Under the pieces are notes generated by a model. The model made no database searches. It was given only the letters and a program-made list of their open reading frames with translations, and had not been told where the DNA came from. Below, piece after piece: positions 32,806 to 44,369 of a DNA stretch of 64,000 bases. Both the position numbers and the translations under genes were made by a program. Every line of letters begins with the position of its first letter. The stretch's first letter is position 1. The DNA comes from Madurella fahalii (lineage: Eukaryota; Ascomycota; Sordariomycetes; Sordariales): the NCBI GenBank assembly GCA_029876055.1, contig CM056879.1, positions 1,054,001-1,118,000 on the forward strand. Reading direction: 5' to 3'.

Positions 32806-33077
32806 TCTCTGCTCAGTATTTGCTTAGGCTTGCTCACCTTTGCTTACCCTAATTGCCATTTTCGGCAGGCTGCGCTGCGGTATGCTGAATTGCTTCAACT
32901 TTAGCCGAGTAGGCCCAGAATTGGTCTTATGTTTGCAAATTTAGTAGTGTTGATTTATCCTCCAACGCGCTTATACTACAAACACTTCTACGGTTATTCA
33001 ATCCTGAATTCATCAACTCGACAAGTGCTAAGATTTAGTATGGAACTGGAATTGAAGACGACAAATTTAGTAGATAC

Positions 33078-33296
33078 TGTTAGAAAGGGGTTTAGGGGTC
33101 TTGGCATTGAGTTAGTGGATGCCTGGCACTGCTGGAACGCCAGTGAGCCTGAGCTACTTTGGTGATAAAGGCTCAGTCCTGCGAAAGAGTCTATAAAGAA
33201 GGAGGTTCTAGCTTGCAGCCATAACCACAAGTAATGCAATTACGCAGTTGCAACCCCATTAACTCCACCGAATCCAGTGTGCTGTGTTTTCTGACA
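33078..33296 (-). mobile_element. LTR-like repeat, family 3, minus copy
   Basis: On the minus strand it starts TGTCAGAAAACACAGCAC and ends CCCCTTTCTAACA. It aligns along its length with 38714-38951 (shared TTAATGGGGTTGCAA-like, CTCCTTCTTTATAGAC-like and AGGCTCACTGGCG blocks). No clear target duplication at this copy. Confidence 0.6.
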
Positions 33297-33501
33297 ATTG
33301 AGAGTCTCGGTGCCTCTATTGGTTTGCCGTTTAGAGAATTTGCTACCTGGTGTAAGTGCTAAGACCTTATGAGTTTGATATGAGGTGTGGGCAGAAAAGA
33401 GAGTTAGTTACTTTTAAGAGATAAGATTTTCTAACCTTAAACCCTTAAAGATACCTCAGAGCTGAGGGGGTGCGTTAGATAAAACAGCAATTACTCTTGT
33501 A

Positions 33502-33782
33502 TAGAAGCAATGAACGTTCCGCGCTTTTTAGCGCCACGTAGCCGTGGCGAGGGTTATAAATCCACGGTTCCAGCCACTTCTGGAACTTTCATTTCTGACA
33601 TTATATTCATAGACCTTTTTGTAGGATTCAGGCTTCGTCACCACTGTGGCTTAGTCACACTGGCGTTTTAGCAGTGTGAGCCATCTACTAGATGGCCGGG
33701 GACCCTTTCTTTTCGACATTGGCACAAACTACCACTGCACTAAAAAAAAAAAAAAAAAGGAGCGGAACGTTCATTACTTCTA
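33502..33782. mobile_element. short element with 21-bp terminal inverted repeats
   Basis: Left end TAGAAGCAATGAACGTTCCGC, right end its reverse complement with one mismatch (33762-33782). The 281-bp interior contains a hairpin around GGTTCCAGCCACTTCTGGAAC, a 17-bp poly-A run near 33741, and a segment (about 33600-33715) similar to the family-3 repeat at 38815-38945. No obvious target duplication. Could be a MITE, or an inverted arrangement of two repeat copies. Confidence 0.55.
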
Positions 33783-35242
33783 CGCAGTGATAATTGTTGT
33801 TTATCTGACACCATCGTCTTTCTTTGCGCTCTGGGCCTTGTCCAGGCTTTCCACACAATACAACCAACAGATCCTTGAAGGTTTACGGCACTTGAATTCT
33901 TCTCACCAACCTCAACAGTCTCCCATTCCCCCTGGTAGGTTACTGCCCTCATAGGCATGCTCCCAGTCATCAGATTTATTCGCGGCACAAAAAGCCTAGG
34001 AGTTCTCGCATGTGCTCCAGAACGTGGCGGATCCTGTCAACTGGCATCGGATCTGAAGCTCTGAAAGAGGGTAACTAATTGCAGTGGCTACGATCCAGTG
34101 CAATAGAAGGGGAGAGCATCAATCAACTTGAATCGATATTCTGATTCTTGACGATACCGATTTACGAGCGATCTGACTGCTTGCATATACCAGTAGACAG
34201 ATCCGCCTCGCAACGTGCTGCAGATATCGATGAGGAAGTCCATTTCCGTCGTATTTCGCGGTTGGGCAGGATTCTCTGTCGACCACACCGGACTGCACGC
34301 CCTCGCTAGACGCTCCTGTTCAAGTGTTGTCAGGCATTGCACGAAGGTGTGGCCTTTGACCTGGAGCAAGATTATGGTAGGAATGGCTACCAGAGTGTTG
34401 GAATTGTCTACAGGATTGTTTTCGCTCTCCGCTCCGTCAGAGAGCTTCTTTTATACAACTATCATAGGATTCAACTTAGACCATAGCGGTGACTCAGTTA
34501 TCACTAGCGTCCAGGCAACGCCAGGCACCAGTCAGCTTCGCTGACCGTGGTTCCATATCGCTTGACATCAGGCAAGGTTGTCGTGCCAAGGCCAGCCACA
34601 CAAGCCACTGTGACTGTGGCTGACTGTGGCTTGCATAACTGGGATCCGTTCGAACGGACAACCCCTTTCCTGTCAATGGGCAACGCCGGATTCTGGCCGA
34701 ACTGGCCTTCGGAGGTCGGCGCTGGAGATACGAAAGGGAGGGGTAAAAAGGCGAAACTCTGATCAAAGGAATCTGAGCAGAAAGAAGCAGGAGCAATCAA
34801 TTGAAGCACTTGTTTACGGCGATTGATGTCCATTCTAATTACGAATATCGCGCGATTTGGCTGATTGGGGGCGCCAGTCAACATTTCCTTTGGATAAGTA
34901 GAACGTTCCCCTGGGCCTTCCCTCCAGAGAACACACATAGAGAGTTCAATTCTAAATCCTTTTTCTGAACACGCACCTCAGGCTACCTCCAGCGGTACGA
35001 TAAAGGTATTTTACAATAATTGGTGGGTGCGATTGTTGTTCCTGCCATCTTCCAATGGCAGCGAGACTAGCACGTAGGGCAGCAATTGGGCACCTAGAGA
35101 TTATGTCCTTGCTGGGGTAACCCAACCCACCAGCAAAACCTCTCAACACTCAAGACTCGAGCAAGTCTCTCTGGTTTTCTCCGCCAAGTTCTTCCCAAAA
35201 TATCCTAACTCTCTGACGCAAAATCGGCGTCGCTCACTGAAC
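33783..35242. other. no supported gene; one minus frame at 34369-34088 worth noting
   Basis: The minus frame 34369-34088 (93 codons, MDFLIDICSTLRGGSVYWYM, VNRYRQESEYRFKL) has protein-like composition but no recognised domain and no clear partner exon. Other frames in 34494-34940 overlap each other on the minus strand and are probably noise. The last 100 bases are the promoter of the hydrolase gene. Confidence 0.3.
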
Positions 35243-38200
35243 ATGAACGACTGGGACGAATTCGGACCGTGCTTGATGGAGCTACGCCCCGAAAGCGCAA
35301 GTACGGGTGCAAAGTACAGAAATTTGAACACAAACTACGATGCAGAGTATGTCTCGAGATACTAAAACTCACACGTATTTTAACACAAAGGTTGCAGCGT
35401 GATCTTGGTAGCCGGTCCAGGGGGTGACCCGGTAGGGACTTGGCGAGCGGACGATAAACAAAAGACGTTATGGCCAACTTCTCTCCTGCCGCTCTGTACT
35501 CGCGACGTGCATGTGCGCGTCTTCACCTTCGAGTACAATTCCACTCTGCGGTGCTTACCTAGTATTCGAGACTATGCGTATATGCTCTTGATCAGCCTAG
35601 CCAACTACAGAGAGGACGATGATGAGACAAAGCTAAGGCCAATTATCTTCGTCGGACATAGCTTAGGCGGGATCATCATCAAGCAGGTAACCGCTTAGCT
35701 TCCTAGCGCAAAGCTGGCCCTCAATCTTCATGTTAACGAAACGTTTAGACTATCATGTTCGCCTATAGGATTCCAAGATACAAGCACTTATGGGAAGCAA
35801 GTCGTGGAATAGTACGTTCTCACCCCGCAGCTCTCGCTATAGCGATGAGACAGGCAAGCTAACCAGTTTTTTAGATGTTCTTTTCGACACCTCACTACGC
35901 CATGTCCCCGGAGTTATGGTATAGCGCTTTCCGTTGCACGCTCCAACTCGACGCGCCAGAGGAAGAGGCTATGCATAACAGTGGTATGCGTCCCGTGTTC
36001 ACAGACTTCGACAAAGAGCTGTCAAGCATCTCCGAAGACTTTGAGAGGGTAGTACAAGAGTTGAGATTTATATCGTTTATCGAGACCTCTCCGATACCAA
36101 AGATGAACTGTGTTGTAAGTCTTAATAAACCTAAGGCAGAGATAAGGTACTTGCTTGAGCTAACGCTAGCGGGTTAGTTGGTGGACAGCATAAACGGCCG
36201 AATGCGCGTCCCGACCGAGCAATATGAGTACTTGCATGGCGACCACTTTAGCATCTGCAGATTTGAGTTCGATGATATAGATTCCTTCTTGCCTGTGGCG
36301 CAAGGGATCATTAGATTGATAAGGGATACTCCGAAGGAGATAGGTAGGCAACCGGCGCCGCGTGCAGCTACCCAAGCAGCTAATTGCGCTCTTGGACACT
36401 CGATTGCTGATTTCCTGCTAGACCGGCTCGAACGTGACGCGAAGAAGGCATACTATTCTCTCTCATCAGACGAAACTCACAGCTTTTTCCTCGACCGCAA
36501 GTCTACCCCAGGAACATGTGAGTGGGTGGAGAAGCAACCCAACATCCAAGGCCTCAATCAGCCGAGCCCCCCAGTGGGAGGGTACTCCTCGGAGTGTCCG
36601 GTTGGGGATATTCTCCCTCCTGGGCCAGAGCTAGAAGATCCGGCTTTTGCCACGGGATTACTAGCCCCGACAGAAGATGGAAGGCCCGGCAGCGTACGGA
36701 CTAGTCCTGCAGAGACGGAGGATGGGTCGTTTACATCTGTATTACAAGGTGAAGAACCGGCCGAGACTGGTCCGCCCCATAGGCTCGACGACCGGGCTGG
36801 AGCCAAGCAGCCTGCCGAAGCAATCCCCAGTCGCGTAGAACAGGTATCCAAAGAGTTCGCCACATCTCACAAGACCTCAGTTACGCCAGACAACGAATGG
36901 TCCACACCGCCAGGCCAGCCAAGACCGAAACTCGGGTGGCGGGAGAGGATCACGATGGTAGGAAGGATATTGGGTATGTGCAAGTTCCCCCTCCCTCCCA
37001 TCAACGTGTTGCCACATCGGAGCGCCCAAGTGAATATGCTCACTGTTTCTAGTCGGGGAGATACCGAATGTTCTGGGAGATGAGAGGCCCGCTGCACTTG
37101 ATAGACACAAACGTCAAGACTTGCATGGCAAGCAGCCACTCAAGAAAAACTCACAAAGAGGACAATACCGGCAGGATACAGTACACACTATCCAGCTCCC
37201 ATCTGATGGCGACAGCGAGCGGCTAGAGTATGTGGCTTACCATCATGGGTTTTCGCAGACTTCGCTGACGAGCGCCATGGGCAGTATTGTAGCTGTCCAC
37301 GGACTAGACGGACATTGGGACAAGACTTGGACGAATACGCCGCCCATGTCTGAAAACCCCGTCATGTGGTTGAGGGACCTCTTACCCGACAAATTTCCGG
37401 GGGCTCGCATCATGAGCTTCGAGTACGATGCCCAAGGGATCGGTGCCATCTCCCCGCACGGGGTGCGTGAGCATGCCGACAGTCTAGTCCAGCTTCTAAA
37501 AAACCAGCGGGAAGACAATGTGAGCCAGCACACGACTTCAGGATCTAGTATATTGAGACTCTAGTACTAATCTCTATACTCCCGGTATCCAGAAGGACAA
37601 ACACCGGCCCATTGTTTTCGTCGGACATAGCCTTGGAGGCATAATCATCAAGCAGGCAAGGCCGTTTCTGCTAGTGTCGACCGGAGCGCTGCTAACGCCA
37701 AGGGTCTCTGCTTACACGCAGGCGCTGAAGAGAGCAAGTGACTTTGGAATGAACAAAGGCCCGAGTCAAGCCGCTGCCTTGGATATTTCCAACTCTACCA
37801 GAGGAATAGTCGGTTCTTTCTCCCAGACTTCCCCAGAAACATCTTAAATTACTGGCAGCAGCTGACACTAATCGCTCAATGCAGGTCTTCTTTGGCACTC
37901 CCCACCGCGGCGCCGAGGCGGCTAAGTGGGGAAAACTCATTGCGGGCATCGTGTCAGCTTCACTTAACCTACCTCAATCCAAGCTAATTAAATCATTGCG
38001 GGCCAACTCTGACGCTTTGATGGCTATTTCTGAGGATTTCTGTCCTCTCGCGTCGCGGTATGCCATCACCAGCTTTTACGAATCCAATGTTCATCCTGCC
38101 TTGGGAACAGTTGTGAGTTGCTACCATAGCTTAGATTGCTCGATTGAGCACTCTCATTTAGCCATGAAAAAAATTTCTGCATTTGCTAACGGTCCTCAAT

Positions 38201-38367
38201 GGGAATAGATTGTCGACAAGGCTTCTGCAGTTCTGCACTTGCCGCACGAAGAGACCATGATGCTCGGCGGGGATCATTCATCCATGTGTAAGCTTGAGAG
38301 GAATGATAAGAGGTGGGACCCTGTATGGAGGGCGATTCGGCGATGTTCCAGGGGTATAAGTATGTAG
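35243..38367 (+). CDS. two-domain SERAC1-like alpha/beta-hydrolase protein, 831 residues, ten exons
   Basis: Exons: 35243-35346, 35398-35686, 35749-35811, 35875-36114, 36178-36973, 37053-37519, 37593-37655, 37722-37808, 37885-38112, 38209-38367; every join keeps frame and no stop occurs. Domain 1: DVILVAGPGGDPVGTW, LLPLCTRDVHVRVFTFEYN, RPIIFVGHSLGGIIIKQ (nucleophile Ser), MFFSTPHYA, HGDHFSICRF (His). A ~250-residue linker contains TPGTCEWVEKQ, like the link before NACHT in fungal NLRs, then a Pro/Glu-rich part. Domain 2: IVAVHGLDGHWDKTWT, DLLPDKFPGARIMSFEYDA, RPIVFVGHSLGGIIIKQ, STRGIVFFGTPHRGAEAAKW, IVDKASAVLHLPHEE, GGDHSSMCKLE. Both domains share intron sites after GHSLGGIIIKQ and before FFxTPH, so they arose by duplication. 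Intron 7 uses GC-AG (GCAAGG). No NACHT or repeat domain follows. Likely a lipase/esterase-like immune effector module; substrate unknown. Confidence 0.85.
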
Positions 38368-38713
38368 ACGATTACCGTTTCTTGGGTGATTAAGTACCAA
38401 CCGCGAAACCATGAAGGTATATGTGGGCGTTGTTAAGGAGAGCCGGTTTTATTCATATAGCAAAATCATTTTCACATTGTAGTATAATGATACTAGACGT
38501 CCTGAAGAATCTGCCACGGCCCGCTCTGGAGAAGTCAAACACACGATGTCTCGGGCCCGCTGTTAAAGGCCAGTGAGGGTATCCACGCGGGTAGGATAAT
38601 ACATATTATTCCAGCCACTAAAGTCGTGTTGCCAGTAGCTTTGGCGCAAAAACCTTGGGCTCAACGTCTAATGTTGGTTCGTTAATCAAGAAACGGCCGA
38701 AACTCTCTGCATC
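38368..38713. other. 3' flank of hydrolase gene, nothing recognised
   Basis: AT-leaning, no frame of interest; leads into a family-3 LTR-like repeat. Confidence 0.35.
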
Positions 38714-38951
38714 TGTCAGAAACACGGCACCTTGGATTGTGTGAGATTGATGGGGTTGCAAGTGTGATTATATTGCTTCATCCGGTTCTGGCTTTCAGCC
38801 AGAATCTCCCTTTCTACAGACCTCCTTGTGGGATTCAGCCTCCGTCGCCACAGTGGTTGAGGCTCACTGGCGCTCTGGGAGCGAGCGCCAGGCATCTAGT
38901 GATCTAGTCAGCTTCGCTGACTAGATTCCCGGGGACCCCTTCTTTCTGGCA
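38714..38951 (+). mobile_element. LTR-like repeat, family 3, plus copy
   Basis: 238 bp, TGTCAGAAACACGGCACC...CTTCTTTCTGGCA, flanked by GCATC and GCATT (target duplication with one mismatch). Internal hairpins GGTTCTGGCTTTCAGCCAGAATC and CTAGTCAGCTTCGCTGACTAG. Its first 18 bases resemble the start of family 1, suggesting related LTRs. Confidence 0.65.
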
Positions 38952-39060
38952 GCATTCGTGTCTCAGCCTCCTAATCTCTGGTGGAGGATTAGCAGAAGTC
39001 CCGGTGGACTTTGGGTTTTCCTCGGGTGGACAACTTCGGATTACACCGCTGTTGTTTTAC

Positions 39061-39141
39061 GAGACGAATCTGGGCTCACAAAATTTCCTTTTTCGTACCT
39101 CGCACACGTGACATTGCTCATCCTGGCTCAGGCTCGGCTCA
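39061..39141. repeat. dispersed 80-bp repeat, copy 2
   Basis: Nearly the same sequence as 32726-32805. It runs straight into a 5'-truncated family-3-like repeat (about 39142-39419) that begins at TATTGATGGGGTTGCAA and ends CTTCTTTCTGACA. Confidence 0.8.
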
Positions 39142-39419
39142 GTATTGATGGGGTTGCAACCGTGTGATTGTATTGCTTCTGTTCTTTGCTTCTGTTCTCT
39201 GGTTTCGCCAGAGAGCCTGTATTATTGCTGGGGATGGTGGCACGTTGGTGGCAAATAGTAGCCATTGCCGGCTGAACTGACTACGTCAGTTCAGCTCCCC
39301 TAAGCTCCTTTCAGCTCAGATGCCCGCACCAGAGCTCAGCTCCGCTGAGCTCCATTCAGCTCGGTTGACCACACCTCGATGGTGTTCTGCCCTCTGGCCA
39401 GAACCCCCTTCTTTCTGAC
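39142..39419 (+). repeat. family-3-like repeat, 5'-truncated, with GAGCTC-rich palindromes
   Basis: Shares GGGGTTGCAA...TTGCTTC with 38714-38951 and ends in the same CTTCTTTCTGACA. The middle part (GGTGGCAAATAGT...GAACTGACTACGTCAGTTC...AGCTCAGCTCCGCTGAGCT) is shared with 40750-40901. The palindromes can form hairpins. Confidence 0.6.
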
Positions 39420-40749
39420 AATTATTGAGATCGTCTGGCTTAGCGTCGCCCTCTAGCTCCGAGAATAGTGTCAGGACAGTAGAGCTATCCGCTTCTAAGC
39501 TAAGATTTGAGTTGGGCATTAAGTCGTGGATTGTTAACATGCTGGATCGGTCGTGCGTGATATTATAAGGAATGTAATTTAGCTTTGGCTCTGTAATGAA
39601 GTTTTGATGCTAGAATCGGCAGTTGGGCGCGAACTGGAGAAGTTGTGATGGTCTTGTAACCTGAGCGTAATTTCTGCCGACAGAAAAGGTACGTAGCCTG
39701 AGGTAGCATAAAGGGGCCGAGAACTGGGTCGCTGACACTGGGCGATTTTCTGCTGGCAGAAAAGGTATGTAGCCCGCGGTAGCGGGGAGAAATTATGGGC
39801 TCGTGTCCGAGAACTGGGTGTCTAATGGCGTAATTATTCTGCCGGCAGAATAAGTACGTACCTAGCAGGAATCTAACCTAGAGAGAAGTGAACGGACTAT
39901 GCGTACCCGAATATCAACGTAGGAATTTCGGCAAGGCAGAAATTCTGTCCTTGATATTGAAAATAACAGTCGATCACAAACCAGCTGACGTCTCTTTAGC
40001 ACAAATCGATAAACTGCTATGACAGCCTATATATCTCTAGTGGTGGAAAATAATACTTGTCAACTAGATAAGAGCACAGACGGGTGACGTTGCCGCTGTC
40101 ATTAGCGACTCCATCAACGGCTGGCATGGAAGAGGTGTAATTGGATCCTTTTGCCATGATTCAGCAATCTCGATCAGCCTTTGGCCTTCCACAACTCCAC
40201 AACCTCGCTCAATCTTCGACCTTCCACCTCAATCGATCTTTGCCTTCCTCACCACTATCACCACTCTGCCGCCTCTACAATCGCGATTACTTCCTCCATC
40301 CGTACGGCACGCGATTCAAGATCGCAGTTCGAGACCAAGGCCAAGGGTGTCAAGATCGCGAATTTGATGTCAAGAGTCAGCGTCAAGATCGCGCGTTTGG
40401 AAGCAATTACCGTCCCAGTTGCAATTGCCAGAGCCCTGCTAACCTTCCCAGTTTCCTCTTCCCACGAGCAAGCGCGCTCGACCGATCTCCTCCACCACGA
40501 TCTCCACCACGATCTCCTCCACCAAGACATCTCGATCACGATCTTCCCCTTTCAGCATCAGGCTCGTCACCACCTGCAAAACGTTGTAAGTCCTGTAATT
40601 CGTTGCGAATTTGGCAAAAGACGCCCACTTCACTCCCCACAGGGAAATGCTGTGGAGTGGCGCTTGGCCGGCTGGTCCCTGTCGAGAACGAGGTCTCGTG
40701 ATAATCTTAGGTTAGCGTTATTATTAGTTGCTCGGAGTGGCAACGAAGG
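39420..40749. other. no supported gene; low-complexity overlapping frames
   Basis: A motif TTTCTGCCGACAGAAAAGGTACGTAGCC-like recurs three times (about 39671, 39749, 39836), each with a TCTGC...GCAGA palindrome. Two overlapping plus frames at 40141-40759 are Ser/Pro-, His- and Asp-rich and code no recognised domain; a GTAAGT...CCCCACAG intron pattern lies at 40586-40641, so a real but truncated gene is possible. Confidence 0.35.
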
Positions 40750-40901
40750 TGGCAAATAGTGGCCTTATCCAGCTGAACTGATGTAGTCAGTTCAGCTCAC
40801 TTCCTCGCACTTGGCCCTGGCCCAGCTGAGATCTATTCAGCTTAGTTGGCCGTGTCTCCAGGTTCTGGCGTCTGGCAAGAACCTCCTTTCTTCCTGACTG
40901 T
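40750..40901 (+). repeat. second copy of the GGCAAATAGT / TCAGTTCAGCTC repeat
   Basis: GGTGGCAAATAGTGGCC, GAACTGATGTAGTCAGTTCAGCTC and AAGAACCTCCTTTCTTCCTGAC align with 39247-39419. Confidence 0.6.
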
Positions 40902-42773
40902 TATGGTGAGTTTGCGCTCTTCCCTTGTACTGTGATCCCGAAACACTATTCTGATGCTATGCGGCAGTTGAGGAAGGAAGCTGTGATGCTTTCCTGGGGG
41001 CAAAAGCACGGTGTCGGCCAAATCCAGCCAATCCAAAAGTGCAGTGCTTCTGACATTCCCTTCTGTCAGTTGCCCAGCGTCCTAACTTGCAGTTCTGGCC
41101 CACTTTTGGGTGTAGGTTGTAACACTAGACCACTTATACTAAACACTATCAGATATCGTCACAGACCGTGCCGCAAGCTCGACAGCCACCGTCACTTCCG
41201 GGGCCAGTGCTTCCAACTCCTCCACGCTCCCCATTTAGTTATAATAAACTGAGCTGTGCCCTCCAAGCGCTTCTCTGATGTCTGGACCATCCCAATCCCT
41301 CCTCGCTGCTTGTCTCCTCTCCTCCGGGATAGTTGTGCTAGGCTGTTCTGCTTTGTTGTGCTGGGCGGCTCGGGGACGAGAACAGACGAGTGTGTCGTTT
41401 GAAAAGAGATGGTTTTGTCGTATTGGAAGGTTGTCCCCCCACGCAAGGCAGTGGGTTGGTAATATATGCTAACGCGGCAGCAAAAAGACTAGGCGGAGAA
41501 AACCATGCAGAGAAAGACACCAGGTCCGCGAAGTCCGGGCAGGCTCAGAGGGCGAGTCGATCAGAGATCTTATCTAGCTAAAAGGTCTATCACCCTACCA
41601 GAAGGGAAAATCCTGCTATAAATTAACATATCATGAAAAGAGAAGCCCTAGCAAGTAATATATAATAATTCCGAGAGAGATGTATCAGTGAGCCTTATGT
41701 AATCATTGCCGCAGCAAAGGTGGTTTCTTAGCCAGCCACGTTCTCTATCATCGTCGTCGTCGTCGTTACCATCCTCACTATCGTCATTATCGTCGCCTCT
41801 GCTATCCGCTCTTCGTCCAAGTCATTGTCCCCATCCGTTACTCGCTACCGTTCCATAGGGCTCTAGGTACGGGTTTGGATCTGGCTACCGTAGAGCCGTA
41901 GGCACTATGCGGCGGATAATATCTTTTTTTACTACTAATAATTACTACCCAGCGTATATACTTATATTTGATAAAGATACTTTTTACAAGGATAACCTAG
42001 GCAAAACGCGCGATGAGAAACTCGGGACAAATACCATACAAGGTTTGTATGCAGCGGTTATACAAACCGTCAAGGAGTTTGGCATCGAGCCTAAGGATAT
42101 TGTCACGCGGTAGAGAGCACAGAGGAGGGCTCTAAATAGAACGTTGGTAGGAGGAAGAAAAGAAAATTGTGCCTTGATTTGATTCTAGGAAGTGGGAGAC
42201 TTTGAGCGGTATATATACAAAAGAGAGATCCCTGAGGCTAACTATGCTCTAACTCTTGGCACGCTAAACCCTTTCTAATCGCAATAGATATATACAACCT
42301 AGGCATCTTTTTTCAAAACAATAACAAACTGGTCAGCATCCCAAAGATAATATCGGTCCTTACGGAGCTGTAGGGTATTATAAATACAATTATTACCTTG
42401 TAATCACGCGGGTGATGGGCTGGAGCCGCACTTTCGTGTGCTCAGCCGATCCCTACCTGCCCTACCCTGTCGTCCCGCCACCCGGTGGTTCCAAAGTCGT
42501 AGATAGTAAACAAGTCCGCAAAGAGGAGCGGTGAGTTATGGTCTGAATCGTCGAGACAGGCTGAACCTTGCGGGGGGAAGGCAGTAGACACGCGCTGTCG
42601 CGTCTATTCTTACGGGATAAATGTGTGGTAGCTAAAGGACTAGTGCCCGTCTACCAAATGCTATCCGAAATCTAAGGTGTAGGGATACCCCCTCTTCTTA
42701 TATAGAATCAGTACGAATATTAGTACTGTTGCACTTTCTGAGCTGGTCTATTGTGCCCTAGTATATGCTATAT
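40902..42773. other. no supported gene
   Basis: Contains a (TCG)n run at 41749-41766. One frame, 41907-42113 (YILIFDKDTFYKDNLGKTRD, NTIQGLYAAVIQTVKEFGIEP), reads like a fragment of a conserved, possibly transposon-derived protein that I cannot name. Confidence 0.3.
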
Positions 42774-43030
42774 TATAACGAGAGCCCTCTGGGCTAGACC
42801 GGGGAACCGGCCGAATAATGGTGGATGATGTTACTGTACTAGGGTAGATAAGAACCCCGTGGGAAACCCTCTCACGCGGGGAACTTCTGATCCGTAAGGA
42901 TCAGTCTCTGTGTAGTCAATGACAATAGGAGGCTGTTCGTGAAGCTATCGCCTACTGATCGAACCCTTTTCGGTACTGAGACATCGTAGTCCATCTCCCT
43001 CAATGTGTTCCCAGAACAACCCCCTTTACA
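42774..43030 (+). mobile_element. solo Gypsy LTR (same family as 17.9-27.6 kb), TSD TATAT
   Basis: 257 bp from TATAACGAGAGC to CCCTTTACA, flanked on both sides by TATAT (42769-42773 and 43031-43035). No internal region. Confidence 0.9.
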
Positions 43031-43035
43031 TATAT

Positions 43036-43220
43036 ACTGGTATATTCTCAGCTAGGATATTATGCACTGGTATGCTATGTACTAGTATGTTCTAAACCAG
43101 GATATTACGCACTAGTATATTCTAAGTTGGCATGTTGTGTACTAGTATGCTCTAGGCCGGTATATTACGTACTAGTATATTCTAGGTGCTAGTATATTAT
43201 GTACTATGCTTATATAGTAT
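43036..43220. repeat. degenerate minisatellite, ~40-bp units
   Basis: Alternating GCACTAGTATATTCTAA / GTACTAGTATGCTCTA-like units with GG(C/T)ATGTT between them, about eight half-units. It starts immediately after the solo LTR. Confidence 0.75.
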
Positions 43221-44369
43221 ACTGGTACTCTGTGACCTGCTCTTTCAATTCCAAGGGGTTGCAGCACTGCGAAGTTGCTACGCTGCCGTTGGGAGCCAGA
43301 ATCGTGGGTTTTTCGTGGTCTTGACGCGAGGGATTCGAGTGCCCGAAAATCCCTCACCGCCCCGCCCGACAACCACGACTACCGACTCTAAACGACAAGT
43401 TTGCAAGGTTAGGGGGATACTGGGTACGAAAACCACCCGACTCTTTCGACGTTCTGAAGAAGAGACAGGGCATCTCTAGCCCTGCCCGGTTCTGGGAGCG
43501 TGGCTACTAAGAGCGGCGACGAGAGCCTAGAAGTGGCTACGACGAGGATACGGAGCGAAAGCCGAAGTACGATTCCGATTGCAAGAGTTGTTAATCGACC
43601 GAGGAGATGGAAGGTTACGGGTTCGTTAAGGGAGGCAAATCAACGGGCGGCCAGTCTTCCTGCGAGGCGCTTCGCCCTCTTGACAAACAGTACACTACAA
43701 GAGGAGGAAATATAACGGTGGATCAGAGCAGGTTAGTAGCGGTCGCAGCCGTTGAGAACTATGCCGGCGTGGTAATTCTTTGCTTGACGGCACCGCTATG
43801 AGATATGGTCGGCCTAGCTAGGGAGACCCGGCTAGGTAACGGGAAGCTGGAACCTAGGGTTGCGCCTAGGAAAAAGTGGGCCGTGGCGGCTACGTTGGAC
43901 TGGAGGGAGAATACAGCTACAGGGAGGTCCCGACTCGCACTCGGGGCACAGGTGGAACGTAGGCGTTGCCTCGGTAGTGGACCTGTTAGACCGTAGTTAC
44001 GGTATGGGAGGAAGCTACAGATAGATTGCGCCGGTAGGGCGCCTCGGCTACGGAACAGCTATGTGGTGTCGCTGCTTCCCCAGGGTGGTATCACTCCTGA
44101 AGAGCAGGGTAGTCGACCAGAGAGGACAGACGCATATATCGGTCTTCTAAGAGAGAGGGAACTACGTGTATGTAGTGGGCCCCTTGCAGAGGGCTTAAGG
44201 TGCAAACCTTGGGGTTCCGTGGCTCCCTGTGCACGCCCAACGACAACGAAAGGCTGTAAGTCGTAGGGAGTCCGGTAGGGAGGCTGGTCTTTCCTCTCTG
44301 ACTAGAAACCTCCGCGAGGCGGATCTTTGTTTGTAGCTTAGGTAGCGCGCCTATAGGAATTCCGAATCT
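43221..44369. other. Arg/Gly-rich open frames, no recognised protein
   Basis: GC-richer than its surroundings and open in several frames on the plus strand (for example 43500-43715, 43805-43996), but without domains. It precedes the LINE relic and could be its decayed upstream part; this is inference. Confidence 0.3.

Noticed and set aside
36558..37533. Minus-strand frames
   Set aside because: Shadows of the hydrolase gene, whose plus-strand exon model is complete and motif-supported.
40141..40759. Two overlapping plus frames of ~190 codons
   Set aside because: Low-complexity (Ser/Pro in one, His/Asp in the other), no domain; cannot tell which, if any, is real. Noted only as possible.
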